From Diatrype stigma (Eukaryota > Ascomycota > Sordariomycetes > Xylariales > Diatrypaceae): a stretch of 64,000 bases of DNA. How positions within the stretch are numbered: position 1 is the stretch's first letter; each line of letters starts with the position of its first letter. Of the stretch, positions 36,198 through 47,137 are shown piece after piece. A model generated the notes under the pieces. That model did no database searches. It was not told the DNA's origin and worked only from the letters and a program-made list of their open reading frames with translations. Location of the stretch: positions 62,001 through 126,000 of the forward strand of contig JAKJXP020000032.1 of assembly GCA_022225965.2 (NCBI GenBank), written 5' to 3'. A program made the translations under genes and the position numbers.

Positions 36198-37849
36198 ATG
36201 ATGATGGTGTTATTCTCATCATCTTCCATCGTGTTGGATATTCTGCTCCTTTTGTCGATAATAGTAACGACATCCAACGATGAGCAACAACGACTACTAC
36301 TCGCCGATGCTGCCGCCGTGACCATGACCATCGCCGCCCGCGCCGACGTGGGCTGCGGCTTTCACCTCCGCGTGACCGGCGGAGCAGCAGCCGTGGATAA
36401 CCCGTTCCCCGTCGGCCAGCTGGACAGCGGCCAGTGCCGGGCTGGGAGCGCTATGGCGCCGTCCCTCTTCACGTGGTTCGGCGACGCTTTCGTGGACCAG
36501 CAGGGCAGGGGGTGCTGGTGGACTCGTGAGCTGGCCTGTTTCTTTCTCTCTCTCTGGCCCCCCCCCTTCAGCTGCTCAAGTCTAACTCCCTACATCTAGC
36601 TCCCACCTCGGTCCTCCAGTGCGACCCCCTCCAGGCACAGCCAAGCCACGGGTTCGTCATCGGCTGCAACGGCACCGTGTCCTACAACGACCAGCCCACC
36701 TTCTGGTCATGCCAGACCGGTGATGACGACCAAGTCAACATCTACACGCAGCCCAGTGGAGCCAACTGCTCCGAGATCGCCCTCGTCGTCGATAGCTGCA
36801 TACCGACCTGCATCGATGGTGTCCCGCAATCCCTTCCTCCCGCCCCACCGCCGCCGCCATCTTCTTCTTCGCCCGACACGTCTTTATCTCCGTCTTCGAC
36901 TTCATCTTCATCTTCATCTTCGTCCGATTCATCACTATCATCGTCATCATCGTCATCCTTATCGTCATCGCCACCACCGGAGGCTACTTCTCCGCCGGGA
37001 CCTTCTCCTACTAGTAGCCCGACAGTGGAAACGCCCGCTGAGACGACAACGGCGAACACTGATACCACCACTACCGCTGCTACTACCACGACTACTAATA
37101 CATCATCGTCCTCCACGGGCCCTAGCGTGCCGCCGAGCGTCACGCCTTTTCTGTCGTCAGACACCACCACAGCCACCTCTAGTACCAATACTGCTTCTAC
37201 CACCAGCAATGACACCGCTTCTTCATCCTCTTCCTCCTCTTCCTCATTCACACCCCCTGTGCCCCTCCCGTCGCCCCCACCAACGCCGAGCAGCTGCCCT
37301 ATGGACGTCGTCGGCGACGGGTGGGAGTTCCCGCACCTGATGGTGCCCGTGGACCGCGCGAACCCGAGCACGGCGTACGGGCCGAGCTCGTTCGGGCAGC
37401 TGTCGCCCAACGCCTCGACCCTGTACAGCTTCGACATCCCCGCCACGGACGGCGCCCGCACCTGCAGCCTGTTCTTCGCGTTCCCCTCCACGGCGGACGT
37501 CAAGCCGAGCGAGTACACATTCACTTTCACGCCACCGGATAATGGAGGAGGAGGGGGAGGGGGTGGGGGAGAAGCAGACTTCGCGTTCCTGGCCGATCCG
37601 GCCGCCCCCTTCGTCACCTGGGACACCATGCCCCCCGTCGCGGCGGACTTGGGCGCCGTCGAGCTGAGGCCCGGGAACCGATATGTCATCAGTAGCTTTC
37701 CGTGCCCTGCCGGCAGGAGGATCAGCTTCGCGATGCGGGAACCGCCCGATGGTATTGGCAGTGGCGGCGGTGGCGGCGCTGACACGTGTTTGTATTACTT
37801 TCAGGACATCGTGCCCGTGCCGTTCGGGCTGTACATCTCGAAGTGCTGA
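36198..37849 (+). CDS. secreted or cell-wall protein with C-terminal But2-like domain
   Basis: Two exons, 36198-36525 and 36600-37849 (donor GTGAGC, branch CTAAC, acceptor CTAG), encode 525 aa. The N-terminus (MMMVLFSSSSIVLDILLLLSIIVTTS) is a signal peptide or anchor. An N-terminal Cys-containing domain (VGCGFHLRVTGGAAAVDNPF, then FVIGCNGTVSYNDQPTFWSC, ending VVDSC) covers about 50-200. A Ser/Thr/Pro-rich stalk (about 215-355) of simple repeats should be heavily O-glycosylated. The last 170 residues carry the But2 C-terminal-like pattern: FPHLMVPVDRANPSTAYG, LYSFDIPA, CSLFFAFP, FAFLADP, YVISSFPCPAG and the terminal YYFQDIVPVPFGLYISKC. The domain was named after a yeast protein that binds Uba3, but in Pezizomycotina it mostly occurs in secreted or surface proteins. 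The molecular role is unknown. Confidence 0.82.
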
Positions 37850-40800
37850 TTTTTCGGGGTGAATTATGCGTGGGATAGATGGAGAAGGAGGGAAAAGGGG
37901 GAGGTGGGGTGGGTATGGGGACGGGGAGAAAGTAGAAGCCAGAAAGCGAGTAATCAAGTAATCAAAGCCACCTCACGTCACGTCACGTTACGTATACATT
38001 TTTGCTTAGGAGAAAAAGTTGGGCCCTTCTTGCGTAGGACTTTGTGGTTAGGGGTAAGGGGTGAAGGAGTAGGCATCAGGGGGGCCTGCCTCCCTTTTTG
38101 ACGTCGGGGCAGGGCATGTTACGGCTGCGTTGCATTGCGTGCGTTGGAATCCGAAATGGTTGAATGCTGATCCCAAACACAACCGCGCTCTGCCCGATGT
38201 TTTATCGTGGGTACGCGGCGGCGGCGAATACCGATCCCATGGGATCGCTCGATCGATCGAGACCCCAGAGCTTGATTTCGCCTTGCCAGCTAGCTCAGCT
38301 AGTGGACCGGGTAGCCTTGGGGGGTCGCAGGTCGAACAAAAAGGGCAGACCTTCTGTGGGTTTGCGGAACGTGGACGTGGACGTGGTCGATATTACCTAT
38401 GTATGATTCCAAGACCGGCCTTGGCTTTGGCTTTGCGCAATGGATAAAAGGGACAGACGGGAAAGAAGGGAGCAAGGTAATGAAAGAGGGAAAGGGGGAA
38501 AAGGAGGCGGCGGGATCATCAATCAGCATGACGATATAATACGTAGTGGCTAGGTGCATGCCAGTTACCTAATCTAATAACGGGCGTGTGCTTCACCTAA
38601 TCACGTATTCGTGAAGACTCGGATGTGGGTGAGTGGTCGACTGGGTAAGTATGTTTCGTCGTCGTCGTGGTCCAGAATGGGCAGTGTTGCTGAACAATTG
38701 ATAGGAATACACGGTCAAGTCCAGTCCAATCTATTACTTCATGTATCAAGTCCGACCTGATTCATCGCACCATAAACCCGGTAGTAGCACCTGCAATTCA
38801 TCCACGAGAGGTGAGATGTCCGTTATGGTGGACTGCGCTGCTGACTTGCTTGACATTCTGGCCTGTGTTTATTATCATATAATCCAGTTGTGCTCAGGCG
38901 ATTGGTTGCCCCATTGTAAGGAAGGGAAAAAGAAAACAGAAAAGAAAAAAAGGAAAGAAAAAGAATCACACAGGTGGGATTCGAACCCAATGGCACATAG
39001 GAAAAATTCAGCAAAATGACAAAAGAGTTCGGACAGTACCTCGAGGATACTGCCCTAATCTCTGAATACAACTGAGCCTGCCAGACATGCCCCATGTGCA
39101 AACTTGGCCAGTCGTGGAGGCCGTGTTTGCAGGGCAAGTGAACACATGTGCACCCGGAAGGTGTAACTCTAGTTGTACCCCTTCGCCAAGTGGTAGTTGG
39201 TTCCGGTGAAGGTTTGCGCTCTTATTATGACCTATATACCCTCTCGGGCTCGAATGAAATCTGCCCGAGTTCTGCCGAAATCATTAGTCGAGTTGTTAGG
39301 CGAGGTCGATTATTCGGATCGAGTGTTTGCTTATTCGGCCGTGTTGTGTTGTTGACTAATCAATGCCTGGGCTGTGGTCACACATGCGCATAGGTATGAA
39401 GCCAAAGGGGGATGTGAGTATCACGTTATGTACGAAGGGAACCGAGTGTCTATGGGTATCGGCAGGTCTAGAAATATTTACCCCTTTTCTTCCTAAGACA
39501 AGAGGTTAGCCGGAGTCGGTCTATTGCGATCACCTGATATGCGATAGATGGATAGATGGACTCGCTTCGATCGTACATATGTACATATTCCCACTGTCTG
39601 TTTATGCACGATGTATACGATTTGGACAGCACAAACTGCACTGTATATATTCGTTCCTATGGGATGACATAGATCTCGGAATCGAGGGCTTCTCCGGTTG
39701 CCCCCTCCGCCCCCTATCCGGATCTCCACGGTGTTATGACGCTTGTTTGAAAGTATCAGATGATTGATGAGAGAGCAGGTGAACGGTCATATTTACTTTG
39801 CCAGTCGGTAAAATATGGTCTTACACATAGGTAAATAGACTCAACGGCCAGGAGCGCAGTGTGATATCATAGTTGGTGTCTAGCTAAGGTACTGTGAGGA
39901 TAGGTGGGGGCATCCCATAGCCGCCACCACAAGGCACCAGTTACGCCGGGGGGAATCACATCATGGAAGTCATCGAATTAGCGAATTAATTCAGGAGTGG
40001 ATTATGGACTGTACTATGGACTATGAACTACGGGCTATGGGAAATGCGCCTAGAGACCAACCGACTTAAGCAGAAGCAGGCATGCCAAACTGATCAAGAC
40101 CAAAAGAGGCCTCCCCAAGACTACCAATGAGCCCCGTACATAGCAAGCATCGCCAAGTATCTCTTCCTCATATCGTACACCTTGTTCACGCCAGTTCTGG
40201 AGTTGCATTGAGGACCCTTTCTTCGCGAATCTACTGTTGGTAGAAGAGAAGAATCCACCCTACATAAATCATTAGCAGCGGCCTTGTGGTAGCTTATCAT
40301 GTTGACAGTCTTACCTCGAAGCAAGAGTGAAAGGTTGGAAATCGAAGAACCGAAGAAACGAGGAAATGAAGAAACGAGGAAACGAGGAAACAAGAAACGG
40401 GGAAATGAAGAAACGAAGAATTGTAGAAACAAAAAAAAATGAAATGTGTAGTGCAAAGGCCACCGCATCAAGAATACCAGGACCCCGTTGTGTTGAACGA
40501 AATTAGTGGGATCCGGCTTGTGTTGTGTTGAAGGTGAAAAGGGCCATAATTAACGAAAAGGGGCATCGAGTGTCTCCCTGCTGAAGTGCAGGCGATGGTC
40601 GAAAGTGACGGGCCATACGGCCACAATGGCAGAACCACACACGCGCAAGTGTTAGAAGAAGAGAAGTTCACACCCCTCTTGATTCTTTCTGCACTTCCTT
40701 GGGAAAGGACTCGGTGTAATTTGCATCGAGTATGGATTCCTGTGTAATTATGACAGTTAGCGACCAGGAACGCATAGCGTACCCCGTTAATAGGATGGAT

Positions 40801-41159
40801 GCCTACCTTTTCGTCGCACTGTATAGGAGATGAGTGATCGTAGAGTGTTGCCCCCCCAGAATGGCGAAAACCACTCGGCATATAAGTATACAGTCCAGTG
40901 TTGAGTATTAGGGTTGTGCCATATCGCATGACTTCAGAGTTGATCTTGTTTGTAAAGAGAGACGATGACCGATTATGGCTCGAAAAGCGTCCGGAAGCCA
41001 ACCGAGAGCTGCTTCGATGCTAGGAAGATAGCACCGAGAATTGCAGATGTAGTTGTCGTCGATCCATCGAGAAAGTAGAAAGGTCTTTGACCAGCTCTGA
41101 GTGGGCCGGCATCGACGACCCAAACCAGACCAAGAGAACCAAATCAAACCGAGTCAAAC
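37850..41159. other. intergenic DNA between convergent genes, no supported gene
   Basis: 3' flanks of the But2 gene (+) and the Gln/Asn-rich gene (-). It holds a CACGTCACGTCACGT run near 37977-37991, a perfect tRNA-type B box on the minus strand at 38976-38988 (no cloverleaf found), a hairpin near 39030-39054 and a degenerate GAAGAAACGAGGAAA minisatellite at about 40343-40433. The 177-aa minus frame at 40468-41001 has no recognisable motif and is not called. Confidence 0.5.
40343..40433. repeat. degenerate AAGAAACGAGGAAA minisatellite
   Basis: About six imperfect copies of a 14-16 bp purine-rich unit such as GAAGAAACGAGGAAAT. It explains the FVSSFPRF-type repeats in the overlapping minus-strand frame. 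Confidence 0.75.
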
Positions 41160-43914
41160 CTATCCAAGCCATTTATCCATGCGCGAGAGCGGATGGGGAG
41201 GTTTGGTAGCGCTGCTGTTGCTGCTGCCGCCGCCGCCGCCATAACCACCACCATTACCATCACCATTGTCATTGCCATTGCCACCATTACCAGCATTAGG
41301 GAGCTGTTGCTGTCCCTGCTGAGACTGTACAGCCTGGTGCTGCAACACGGCCGTCTGATACTGCGCCTGGTGCACCTCAAGCAGACGCACCATATCGTAC
41401 CCGGCACTGCGAAGGGTCCCGAGCTTCCGGCCGTTCGGGTAGTACCAGCCGGGGCCCGTCGGCGCCCTGTCGTACCACCGGCAGAGCAAGCGGATGCAAT
41501 TCTGGTCTCTGGGACGGGTGGCGTCGATGTCCACCAACCAGCGGCGCTCGATTATGTACGGGTACCGCGTCACCGCCGTATTATTCGTGTTTCCGTTCGG
41601 CATGTTTCCGTTCGGGTTCGGGTTCGGGTTCGGGTTCGGGACCAGGTTCGCAGTCAGGTTCGCCTTGTCGATCTCGTACGCTAGGTACATCTGCATGACC
41701 ATCTCCTTGTATCGGGGAAGCGCATCCCGCCCCGGCGCGTGTACCAAGAGTCTCATTTCGGACAGCGTGTCAGCCTGGAAGATGGTCGCCACGGGTCTGC
41801 GAACCCCATTGGAGGCGGGGGACACCGATTGTAGTCTATTGAGAGGGGTAGGGGGTCTACCGGCGTTAGTATTGTTGTTGTTGCCGTTACTGTTGCCAAT
41901 GTCGAAACTGCCGGAGGAAGGTGACACGCTCGCGTTCAGTGAGGCCAGCGGAGCGGATCCTGAGCCATCGTGTCTGCCGTGGTAAGATGGGGTCACGTTG
42001 TGGGGCAGATCCAGGCCGTGATGCATCGTAAAACCGGCCGGTGAGCCCATGAATTGCTTCTGTCCACGGATGTGGCCCTGGCTCTGACTGTAGGGGGATG
42101 AAGAGCTGCTACTGCCACCTCCACGAAGCTTGGAGGGATCAATGAATTGCGGAAAGTCAACCTTAGCATCGTCTTGGTTCACGAGATGGGGGTATTGGCG
42201 GTAGACAGAGGCCATTTGGAGCGTGGCATCACTGAAGGAGACATATGGTGAACCATTGGGATGGTGTTGCTGCTGCTGTTGCTGTCGTGTTTGCAGTTGT
42301 GGTTGCGATGGTGGTGGCGATGGAGACTGCTCCGGAACGCCCCAAAAGTCCACCTCGGAGATGGTAGGTGGGCGATCTACGGGTGTGCTCAAACGTGGCA
42401 CGGGGTAGCTGGTCGAATAGTTTCTGTCGCCGTGCCCTTGGCCGAGACGCGTATTCACGTTCGCCTGCGGTTGCTGTGGGACATGGTATCCGGTCACATT
42501 GCCGTTTCCGTTGCCGTAGCTGTTGCCGCTGCCATTGCCGCTGCCATTGCCGCTGCCATTGCCGCTGCCATTGCCGCTGTAACCCTGGCCATACTGCGCG
42601 TTCATCGTTGGCACCTGATTCTGTGCTACCGGTTGAAGTGGACTTTCTTCGGGCGTCTGCGGCCACTGGGCAGATCTCATGGTGTTGCTGTTGTTGTTGC
42701 CGCTACCAAGACTGTGTCCTAGTTGGGGCTGTCGCGTATTGATTGGCGTCTTCGGTTGCATCTGTATCTGCTGCTGCGCAGGGGAGAATTGGCTGTTTGG
42801 GTTGGGCGCGTGTGAGGGGTGAAGCAGGCCGTTTGGCATGGGTTGCCAGCAGTTTGGCTGGAAGGGCTGAAAGTTCGATGGGCTCTGGAAAGGTGAACCA
42901 GAGCCACCTGGTAGTAGTCCCTGAAGATTGAATCCAGAACCGCCCTGTTGCAGTGCAGTGCCACCTACTCCACCGAGCGAAGACAGCTGAGGAGCCGCGT
43001 TCTGCTGATGATAAAATGGGCTTCCGAGACTCGCGGGCGGAACCGAAGGGAAAGGGTAATGCAGCGGGTTATTTACGACCCCGGCGTTGTTGGCGGCCAA
43101 GGAGGAGGCGGCGGAAAAGGGAGAGCGGATCTGGCTTGGCTGTCCGGGAATTGCCATGAACTGGTTTTGCTGGTTCGCAAGTCCTTGGTAGTTTGGGCTC
43201 CCCAAATCAGGAGCGCGACGGTTCTGGGGTGCGGTTGGACCACCTTGGACTAAGAATGCTGCATGGTTAGATAAGACATGGCTCAAAGGGTGGAAAGGGG
43301 TACATAAAGGGGGTAATAATATGATGGATGCTTCAAGGGTCCCATAACATACCTGATGTACCCACTGCTGGAGATGCGAGCCCCTGAGGGAATCCTGGGG
43401 GCAAAAAGGACTGGGCACCAGCAAATTGATAGTTGCCATGCTGGACGTTCCCAGGGATGGTCGGGCCCTGGTTAAACTGCAAGGCATTCCCATGATTCAC
43501 ACCCTGGTTAAACTGCAAGGCATCACCATGATTCACACCCGGCAAGGCTGAAGGTGTACCTCGTTGGGCTTGTAGCTGCCGGGGCGTTGGCTGCAACGGG
43601 GGACCTTGCGATCCGCGGGACAGTCCATCGTACGAACCTAATGGTTTATCAACAAGCCCAGAAGGTTGGACAGGAGAAGCGGGACGCTCGCGCTTGATGT
43701 TCTGCGATTGCTGGTTGAGGGGAGTAGGAGTAGCAGCACCTGCGCCGCTGTTTACGTTCAGGCTATCATTGTTGTCTTCGGCGTTGGGGTGGTATGCAAC
43801 AGAGCCGGTTCTGCTGCTTTCAGTGTCAGACTCGGTCTCGAACAAGTCTTTGTACTTGTCCAGGCTGTAGTCGACCTTTTTGGGGCCGTCGGCCTTGGCT
43901 CTTGTAGTCACCAT
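41160..43914 (-). CDS. Gln/Asn/Pro-rich protein with a conserved C-terminal region, possible transcription cofactor
   Basis: Two exons, 43914-43353 and 43249-41160, encode 883 aa (886 if the alternative acceptor giving 43258 is used; both are in frame). The N-terminus (MVTTRAKADGPKKVDYSLDKYKDLFETESDTE) is charged and looks conserved. A long disordered middle is rich in Gln, Asn, Ser, Gly and Pro, with (SGNG)4 from a 12-bp minisatellite (42532-42579), polyQ, NPNPNP, and a duplicated GVNHGxALQFNQ unit. A compact region near the C-terminus (TIFQADTLSEMRLLVHAPGRDALPRYKEMVMQMYLAYEIDKA, then YIIERRWLVDIDATRP and CIRLLCRWYDRAPTGPGWYYPNG) should be the folded, functional part. I do not recognise its family. 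Composition resembles fungal transcriptional coregulators or prion-like proteins (inference). No membrane segment is seen. Confidence 0.8.
42532..42579. repeat. 12-bp coding minisatellite
   Basis: Four exact tandem copies of CCATTGCCGCTG on the plus strand, which encode (SGNG)4 in the minus-strand gene. Being a multiple of three, copy number can change without a frameshift. Confidence 0.95.
43466..43537. repeat. 36-bp coding tandem duplication
   Basis: Units 43466-43501 and 43502-43537 differ at two positions and encode GVNHGNALQFNQ and GVNHGDALQFNQ in the minus-strand gene. Confidence 0.9.
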
Positions 43915-46041
43915 CTTCTGATCCCCAGATGGATGAGGAGTGGTGCTGGTTAGAGAGTAAGAGAGGCTATTGTACCTTTTCTCTCGATATCCAGGGAACC
44001 TCGTGTTCGGAGTGTAGGCGTGTAGGCGTGTGTGTGTGTAGAGGTATAGATATACTTAGGTGTATGCAGGTGATGGGCGTATGGGAGGCAAGAGCAGACT
44101 GTAATGCAAGAGAACAAGTCTAATCTGACCTCTGTGGCACCTGCAGAATACCTGAAGATGAAGTCGGGTTTGTGCTGTCGACGAGCTTCCCTATGATGCA
44201 GCTTCAAGGCCAGGATTAGCAGGAAGAAACGTGTAGCGTCAATGGCCTGAGGCTTGCAGCACCAGTGGCCTGAGGCGTGCTTCTGGGTGGAGGGTGTATG
44301 GATGTCTAGAGGTGCGGAAGGAAGGAACGAACAGGACCTCTCCTGCCAGAACAGCCCAGAAGGGCAAGGGCGAGGGCGATTTAGGAAACGTTTCCCGGGG
44401 CGAATCAAAGCAGGAAAAAGAAACTGCAAGGGAAATTCGGGTTGGCGTCTTGCAGAATATGCAAAGCAGCTGCCTCGAGAAGGGATCACAATAGCGTTGC
44501 ATATGCTCCAGAGGTTGGTTGTTGATATAGCTGGGCAGACAAGAGAAGTTGGGTGAAGAAAGAGACTGCAGCAGGAAATCTCTGCAGTGGAGGAATAAAT
44601 AAACAAGAGGGAGACGGAAGGGAAAGGAACAATGAGAGCAAGAAAGCATATTGAATACAACAAGAGAGCTGAAGGAAAAGCGGGATCTGGGCAGAAGGCA
44701 GAGTCTATTGGTTGAGGCTATACTCGATTTGCGGAGTCTATAGACTCGGCAGCGACGACCAACTCTCAAGGGGTACTCGACGACATGGCAAGAACATACA
44801 AGGAGCAGCCTCCTGGCTGGAGAGGGCACAAGCATAGCCTCACGGTAACTCAGGTAAGCAGGGGCGTATCAGCTTCAAACGACTGACTATATCAGGCAGG
44901 GGGGAAAGGGGCTAGTCACGACTGGCGAGGAACTCAAGCGGGATGATAAAGGACATGACAATGAAGATAAAGCCACAAGAACACAGTTGTGTTTCAATAG
45001 GCCCCGGTGCTCCTTACGGAGTGACTATCATAAGTATTGCCCAGTCACGCATCACGAACGTGGTAATGCAAGTCGCAGATACGTGATGTTGGCAGTCAAC
45101 TGATACCACTACACACTGCTTTCGCATTCGAAGGAGCCACAGATATGCTTGGCTGATGTGTATATGCCTAGTCTAATAATCTAGTAGGTGGTGCCAGTAC
45201 GGAAAGCATTGCCTTCTGCTACAGGGTTACAGAGGAGGATAAAGGGGCTGACTGGAGGTGCTGCCTAAAGGCTTTTGAAGGGAAATCAACAGACTACGAA
45301 GTAGCTAGAAATTTCTATCTGGATGCCTGGAAGTAAGCTCTATGTGATGACAAGCCGCAAGATAGCAGGGAGGTGTGTTGTGTGTCATCCATCCATCAAT
45401 AGGAGAAGAGGGTGGACTGGCCTCAGGTGGTATACGGCATGGGGACCTGGCTCTTGTTTCAAGAGACAAGATCTAGTAGTTAGGCAATCATAACAAGAAG
45501 ACATAAAAGACCGATATATCTTCAACTTACTTTACTTTACCCTGCGGATAACATGCTCGTTAGCCAGCCAGCCACCTTGGTCAGAACCATCAGCTACATC
45601 TCTCAGGTGGAAAAAGACCGATATATCTTCAACTTACTTTACTTTACCCTGCGGATAACATGCTCGTTAGCCAGCCAGCCACCTTGGTCAGAACCATCAG
45701 CTACATCTCTCAGGTGGAAGTATTCATTTAGAAGTGATCAAAGGATATTGTTATAACTATGTAGTTGCTGGCGTCATGAATCTTCATCTCTACATTCCCA
45801 CCTATTACGGACCCCGTAATTATCTTTGTTGTCTTGTTTTCTTTCTTTCTTTTTCTTTTCTGTTTCTTCATCCCATCTTGCGTTATAGGATCACGCACTT
45901 CTTCGGCAACCCGCACGGGCCCCCGCTCCTGCTCCGCTCTCTCTTAGTAGCCGCGGCCGGCTTCTCGTCGTTTTCCTTCTTCGCCGCCGCCGCTGCTGCT
46001 CCTTCCTTTCCCTCGCTACTGCTGCTGTTACCGCCATGCAG
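43915..46041. other. 5' region of the Gln/Asn-rich gene and intergenic DNA with a tandem duplication
   Basis: Upstream of the gene at 41160-43914 are long minus-strand frames (43950-44663, 44239-44835) without recognisable domains; they could be upstream ORFs in a long leader or chance. A perfect 107-bp tandem duplication lies at 45505-45718, and a TACGAAGTA motif at 45295. Confidence 0.5.
45505..45718. repeat. perfect 107-bp tandem duplication
   Basis: 45505-45611 and 45612-45718 are identical as far as can be read by eye. The unit starts AAAAGACCGATATATCTTC and ends CTCTCAGGTGGA. It lies in non-coding sequence. Confidence 0.95.
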
Positions 46042-47137
46042 TCACTTGGAGCCGCTGAACTTGGCGACGGCGTTCCAGAACTCCTCGCCCTGGATGCGGG
46101 CGACCTCGAGCTCCTTGGCGGAGGGCTGGCGGGAGCCGTCGGCGCCGGCGAAGGTGCCGGCGCCCCAGGCGCTGCCGCCGTGGACCTCGGCCAGGTCGGT
46201 GAGCTGGGCGAAGGTCTTGGCGTAGCCGAGCGGGACGTAGATGATGCCGTGGTGGGCGAAGGTGGACATGGCGGCGAGCGCGGTGGACTCCTGGCCGCCG
46301 CCCTGCGAGGCGGTCGAGATGAACAGGCCGCCCAGCTTGCCCCAGAACCCGCCCGAGCTCCACTGCTTGCCCGTGTGGTCGATGAAGGCCTTCAGCTGCG
46401 CCGGGAAGTTGCCGTACCGCGTCGGGATGCCGAGCAGGATCCCGTCGTACGCCTCCAGCGTGCTCGGGTCCTCCAGGACCGCAATGTCCTTCGCGGGGCC
46501 GGGCGCGTACATCTTGTCTAGCACCTCCTTGGGTAGGGTCTCGGGAACTCTGTTGGGTGGGTGGCACGCGCCAATGGTTAGCTCGAGACACATGGCAAAA
46601 CAAGAAAGAAATGATTGGCTGGGGTGATGGGTGTTTGACCACCGCTCCTTGATTGTCGAGGGTCTCACTTACTGGAATAGATCGGCCTGACCACCGGCCT
46701 TCTCAATACCCTCCTTCTCGGCCTCCGCCATCTTGCGGATGTGGCCGTACATGGAGTACTACATTTTCGGAGATGCTGTTAGCTAGCTGTACTCGCAAAG
46801 CTGTGAATTGATTTGGGTCTTCCATGGAACAGGAGCACCTCAATGGCCCCGCGGGATGGGAGAGAAAAGAGCGGATTTAACGCTAAGTGGAAGTCGTTGA
46901 GATTCTCGTTCGCGTTGTTCCTGTCTCACTATGGAGTGCAACCCTCCCTGCATGCATGTATAGGCATTGGATGCATTGGGAGGGGCGGGCAGAAGCTTGG
47001 CGGAATATAGACGTGCCCCGCGTTCCCGGTAGAGGTTGGAGGCTCCCGTTCCAATATGGGAGGGAGCATGGGGGAGCTCCAACGATGCAACATGGAGGGG
47101 AACTACTTACAAAGACAATTGCGACCTTGGGCGCCAT
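46042..47137 (-). CDS. WrbA-type NAD(P)H:quinone oxidoreductase (flavodoxin-like)
   Basis: Three exons, 47137-47111, 46758-46673 and 46549-46042, encode 206 aa. The nine-residue first exon (MAPKVAIVF) joins YSMYGHIRKMAEAEKEGIEKAGG, recreating the FMN phosphate loop YSMYGH of the WrbA family across intron 1. Further family motifs are LLGIPTRYGNFPAQLKAFIDHTG, GKLGGLFISTASQGGGQE and STFAHHGIIYVPLGY. The enzyme reduces quinones by two electrons with FMN and NAD(P)H, limiting semiquinone radicals. Fungal relatives include yeast Pst2/Rfs1/Ycp4 and the Alternaria allergen Alt a 7. Yeast relatives are linked to oxidative stress and membrane-associated eisosomes. Length is usual for the family and no targeting signal is seen. 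Confidence 0.93.

Noticed and set aside
36742..37785. 347-codon minus-strand frame over the But2 gene
   Set aside because: Antisense of Ser/Thr-rich simple repeats (Asp/Glu runs); no start context and no known motif.
38976..39110. A minus-strand tRNA gene using the B box at 38976-38988 and an A-box-like TGGCCAAGT near 39100
   Set aside because: No acceptor or anticodon stem can be formed with the required spacing.
40468..41001. 177-codon minus-strand frame downstream of the Gln/Asn-rich gene
   Set aside because: No recognisable domain, low support for a start, and a neighbouring minisatellite; could be reconsidered with RNA evidence.
43950..44835. Minus-strand frames of 237 and 198 codons upstream of the Gln/Asn-rich gene
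   Set aside because: Composition is leader-like (Ser/Leu/Phe/Cys from pyrimidine tracts), with no motifs; at most upstream ORFs.
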